Assembly (NCBI GenBank): GCA_900555665.1
Contig: USLX01000052.1
Location: 1 to 13,166 of the forward strand
Length of the DNA stretch: 13,166 bases
Direction of reading: 5' to 3'
Source of the DNA: an uncultured Eubacteriales bacterium
GTDB taxonomy: Bacteria > Bacillota > Clostridia > Oscillospirales > Oscillospiraceae
Positions 11,995-13,166 of the stretch are shown one piece after another. The notes below the pieces were generated by a model. The model was not told the DNA's origin. It saw nothing but the letters and a program-made list of their open reading frames with translations, and searched no databases. How positions within the stretch are numbered: the first letter of the stretch is position 1; every line of letters begins with the position of its first letter. The translations under genes and the position numbers were made by a program.

Positions 11995-12969
11995 ATGTGT
12001 ACAGCGGCCAGCTTTTTGGCGGGAGATTTTTATATGGGACGGACGCTCGACTATGAGCGCGGATATGGCGAAGAGGTGGTGCTGACGCCGCGGGGGTTTG
12101 CGCTGCCGCTCCGCCACGGCGGGGGCATGGAGACGCACTATGCCATCCTCGGCACGGCCTGCGTGGCGGACGGTTATCCGCTCTACTATGACGCGGTGAA
12201 TGAGAAGGGCCTCGGGATGGCCGGGCTGAACTTTGTCGGCAATGCGGCCTATGCCGCGGCGCGGGACGGAGCGGAAAACGTGGCGCAGTATGAGTTTTTG
12301 CCCTGGCTGCTTGGTCGGTGTGCCAGTCTTGGCGAGGCGCGGGAGGCGCTGCGGCGGGTCAACCTGGTAGGCACGCCCTTCGGGCCGAACTTTCCGGCGG
12401 CGCAGCTGCACTGGCTGATCGGGGATCGGAGCGGCTGCATTGTGGTGGAGTCGATGGCGGACGGATTGCATATTTATGACAATCCGGCGGGCGTGCTGAC
12501 GAATAATCCGCCGTTTCCGGTACAGCTGTTCGGACTGAACCAATATCTGGGCCTGTCGCCGAAGCAGCCGGAAAACCGGTTTTCGGACAAGCTGCCGCTC
12601 ACGGCGTTCAGCCGCGGTATGGGCGCGCTGGGGCTGCCGGGCGATCTTTCGTCCGCGTCGCGTTTTGCGCGGGTGGCCTTTGTGCGGGCCAATGCGCAAG
12701 CGGGCCGGACGGAAGCGGAAAATGTGGGGCAGTTTTTCCACATCCTCGGGAGTGTGGAGCAGCAAAAGGGCTGCTGCGAGGTGCGCGACGGGGAATTTGA
12801 GTACACGATCTATACCTCTTGCTGGAACGCGCAGAAGGGCATCTACTACTATACGACCTACGGAAACCGGCAGATTACAGGCGTTGACATGCACCGCGAG
12901 AATCTGGACGGTGCGGCGCTTGTCCGTTATCCGATGAGCACGGAAGAGCAGATCGCCATGTGGAATTGA
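11995..12969 (+). CDS. bsh: Choloylglycine hydrolase family protein, probable bile salt hydrolase
   Basis: This 324-residue Ntn-hydrolase is of the usual family length. It would cleave the amide bond of glycine- or taurine-conjugated bile acids. Removing Met1 exposes the catalytic nucleophile C2 (MCTAASF). The other active-site residues of the Clostridium perfringens enzyme appear conserved: R16 and D19 in MGRTLDYE, N79 in KGLGMAGLNF, N170 in GVLTNNP, and R223 in SASRFARVAF. Asparagine at 79 favours bile salt hydrolase over penicillin V acylase, which usually has tyrosine there. There is no signal peptide, so it is cytoplasmic. GGAGGAGG lies upstream. The ATG at 11988 is out of frame, so 11995 is the start. 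It is a lone gene after a strong terminator. Substrate preference cannot be read from the sequence alone. Confidence 0.94.
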   Translation: MCTAASFLAGDFYMGRTLDYERGYGEEVVLTPRGFALPLRHGGGMETHYAILGTACVADGYPLYYDAVNEKGLGMAGLNFVGNAAYAAARDGAENVAQYEFLPWLLGRCASLGEAREALRRVNLVGTPFGPNFPAAQLHWLIGDRSGCIVVESMADGLHIYDNPAGVLTNNPPFPVQLFGLNQYLGLSPKQPENRFSDKLPLTAFSRGMGALGLPGDLSSASRFARVAFVRANAQAGRTEAENVGQFFHILGSVEQQKGCCEVRDGEFEYTIYTSCWNAQKGIYYYTTYGNRQITGVDMHRENLDGAALVRYPMSTEEQIAMWN

Positions 12970-13017
12970 ACACGGCGGAAAACGACACCGGCGCCCCGGC
13001 TCGCAGATCTTGAATTT

Positions 13018-13065
13018 CAAAAAGTCCTGAAAACGGGACAAAGATCCGGATTATGAGACTTTTTG
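13018..13065 (+). repeat. Inverted repeat downstream of the bile salt hydrolase gene
   Basis: CAAAAAGTC (13018-13026) and GACTTTTTG (13057-13065) are perfect 9-bp arms around 30 bases that include a smaller GTCC/GGAC stem. The T-rich 3' arm could end transcription of the hydrolase gene, but the loop is long, so it is a weak terminator at best. Confidence 0.4.
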
Positions 13066-13074
13066 ACGCATAAA

Positions 13075-13103
13075 AGCGGCCCGCGCAGTCTGCACGGGCC
13101 GCT
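13075..13103 (-). terminator. Possible terminator of a minus-strand gene beyond the right edge
   Basis: AGCGGCCCG (13075-13083) and CGGGCCGCT (13095-13103) form a perfect 9-bp GC-rich stem, with further pairing inside. Read on the minus strand it is followed by TTTTATG, and on the plus strand by no T run. That orientation suggests it serves a convergent gene outside the window. Confidence 0.42.
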
Positions 13104-13104
13104 C

Positions 13105-13134
13105 AGCGGGGCGAAAAAGGCTTTTCGCCCCGCT
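13105..13134. repeat. 13-bp perfect hairpin
   Basis: AGCGGGGCGAAAA (13105-13117) and TTTTCGCCCCGCT (13122-13134) pair perfectly around a 4-base loop. It sits 1 bp from the preceding hairpin. Neither strand has a T-tract after it, so it is not a standard intrinsic terminator, although it may block transcription from either side. Confidence 0.6.
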
Positions 13135-13148
13135 GCCGTCCAGGTTTT

Positions 13149-13166
13149 TGAACTTTAAAAAGTTCA
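13149..13166. repeat. 8-bp inverted repeat at the window edge
   Basis: TGAACTTT (13149-13156) and AAAGTTCA (13159-13166) are perfect arms with a 2-base spacer, forming an AT-rich near-palindrome. It reaches the last base, so the arms may be longer than seen. It is too tight for a stable RNA hairpin and more like a protein-binding site. Confidence 0.45.

Noticed and set aside
11887..13041. A 384-codon minus-strand open frame
   Set aside because: It is the antisense shadow of the bile salt hydrolase gene, whose catalytic residues fix the true frame.

Overview
The window looks like chromosomal DNA from a GC-rich, spore-forming gut Clostridium-class bacterium, most likely of the Oscillospirales (Ruminococcaceae/Oscillospiraceae). 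The evidence is the spoIIGA-sigE sporulation pair, a Clostridia-type Rex, an SLH-domain surface protein and a bile salt hydrolase. The family-level placement is inference from gene content and composition, not a phylogeny.

Left part (1-2747, all on the minus strand, transcribed right to left): a small DUF951 zinc-ribbon-like protein with its own terminator, then spoIIGA and sigE overlapping by 4 bp (membrane protease and its substrate, pro-sigma-E), then rex with its own promoter and a palindromic candidate operator, then a tRNA-Leu(CAA) cut by the window edge.

Middle (2845-6742): a three-repeat S1-type RNA-binding protein on the plus strand faces the minus-strand pair methyltransferase-rarA. 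The convergent gap holds a 174-bp hairpin-rich element bounded by 14-bp imperfect terminal inverted repeats (3751-3924). The methyltransferase-rarA operon and the plus-strand nth (endonuclease III) gene diverge from a compact promoter pair that appears to share one palindromic -35 hexamer, TTGCAA.

Right part (6832-10040, plus strand): a strong sigma-A promoter, a lysine riboswitch, a duplicated-segment expression platform with an intrinsic terminator, then a complete polar amino acid ABC importer (lipoprotein binding protein, permease, ATPase) ending in a terminator. The riboswitch predicts that the importer takes up lysine and is shut off when lysine is plentiful.

Far right (10094-12969, plus strand): two single-gene units, each ending in hairpins. 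The first is a secreted beta-helix/SLH-domain protein with an unusually structured 5' leader that could hide its ribosome binding site. The second is a choloylglycine hydrolase of the bile salt hydrolase type. The last 200 bp is packed with inverted repeats and has no gene.

Most genes here are ordinary housekeeping or gut-lifestyle genes. The less explained signals are the 3751-3924 element, the structured SLH leader, the shared-hexamer divergent promoter and the right-hand hairpin cluster. I saw no CRISPR array, transposase or prophage gene.
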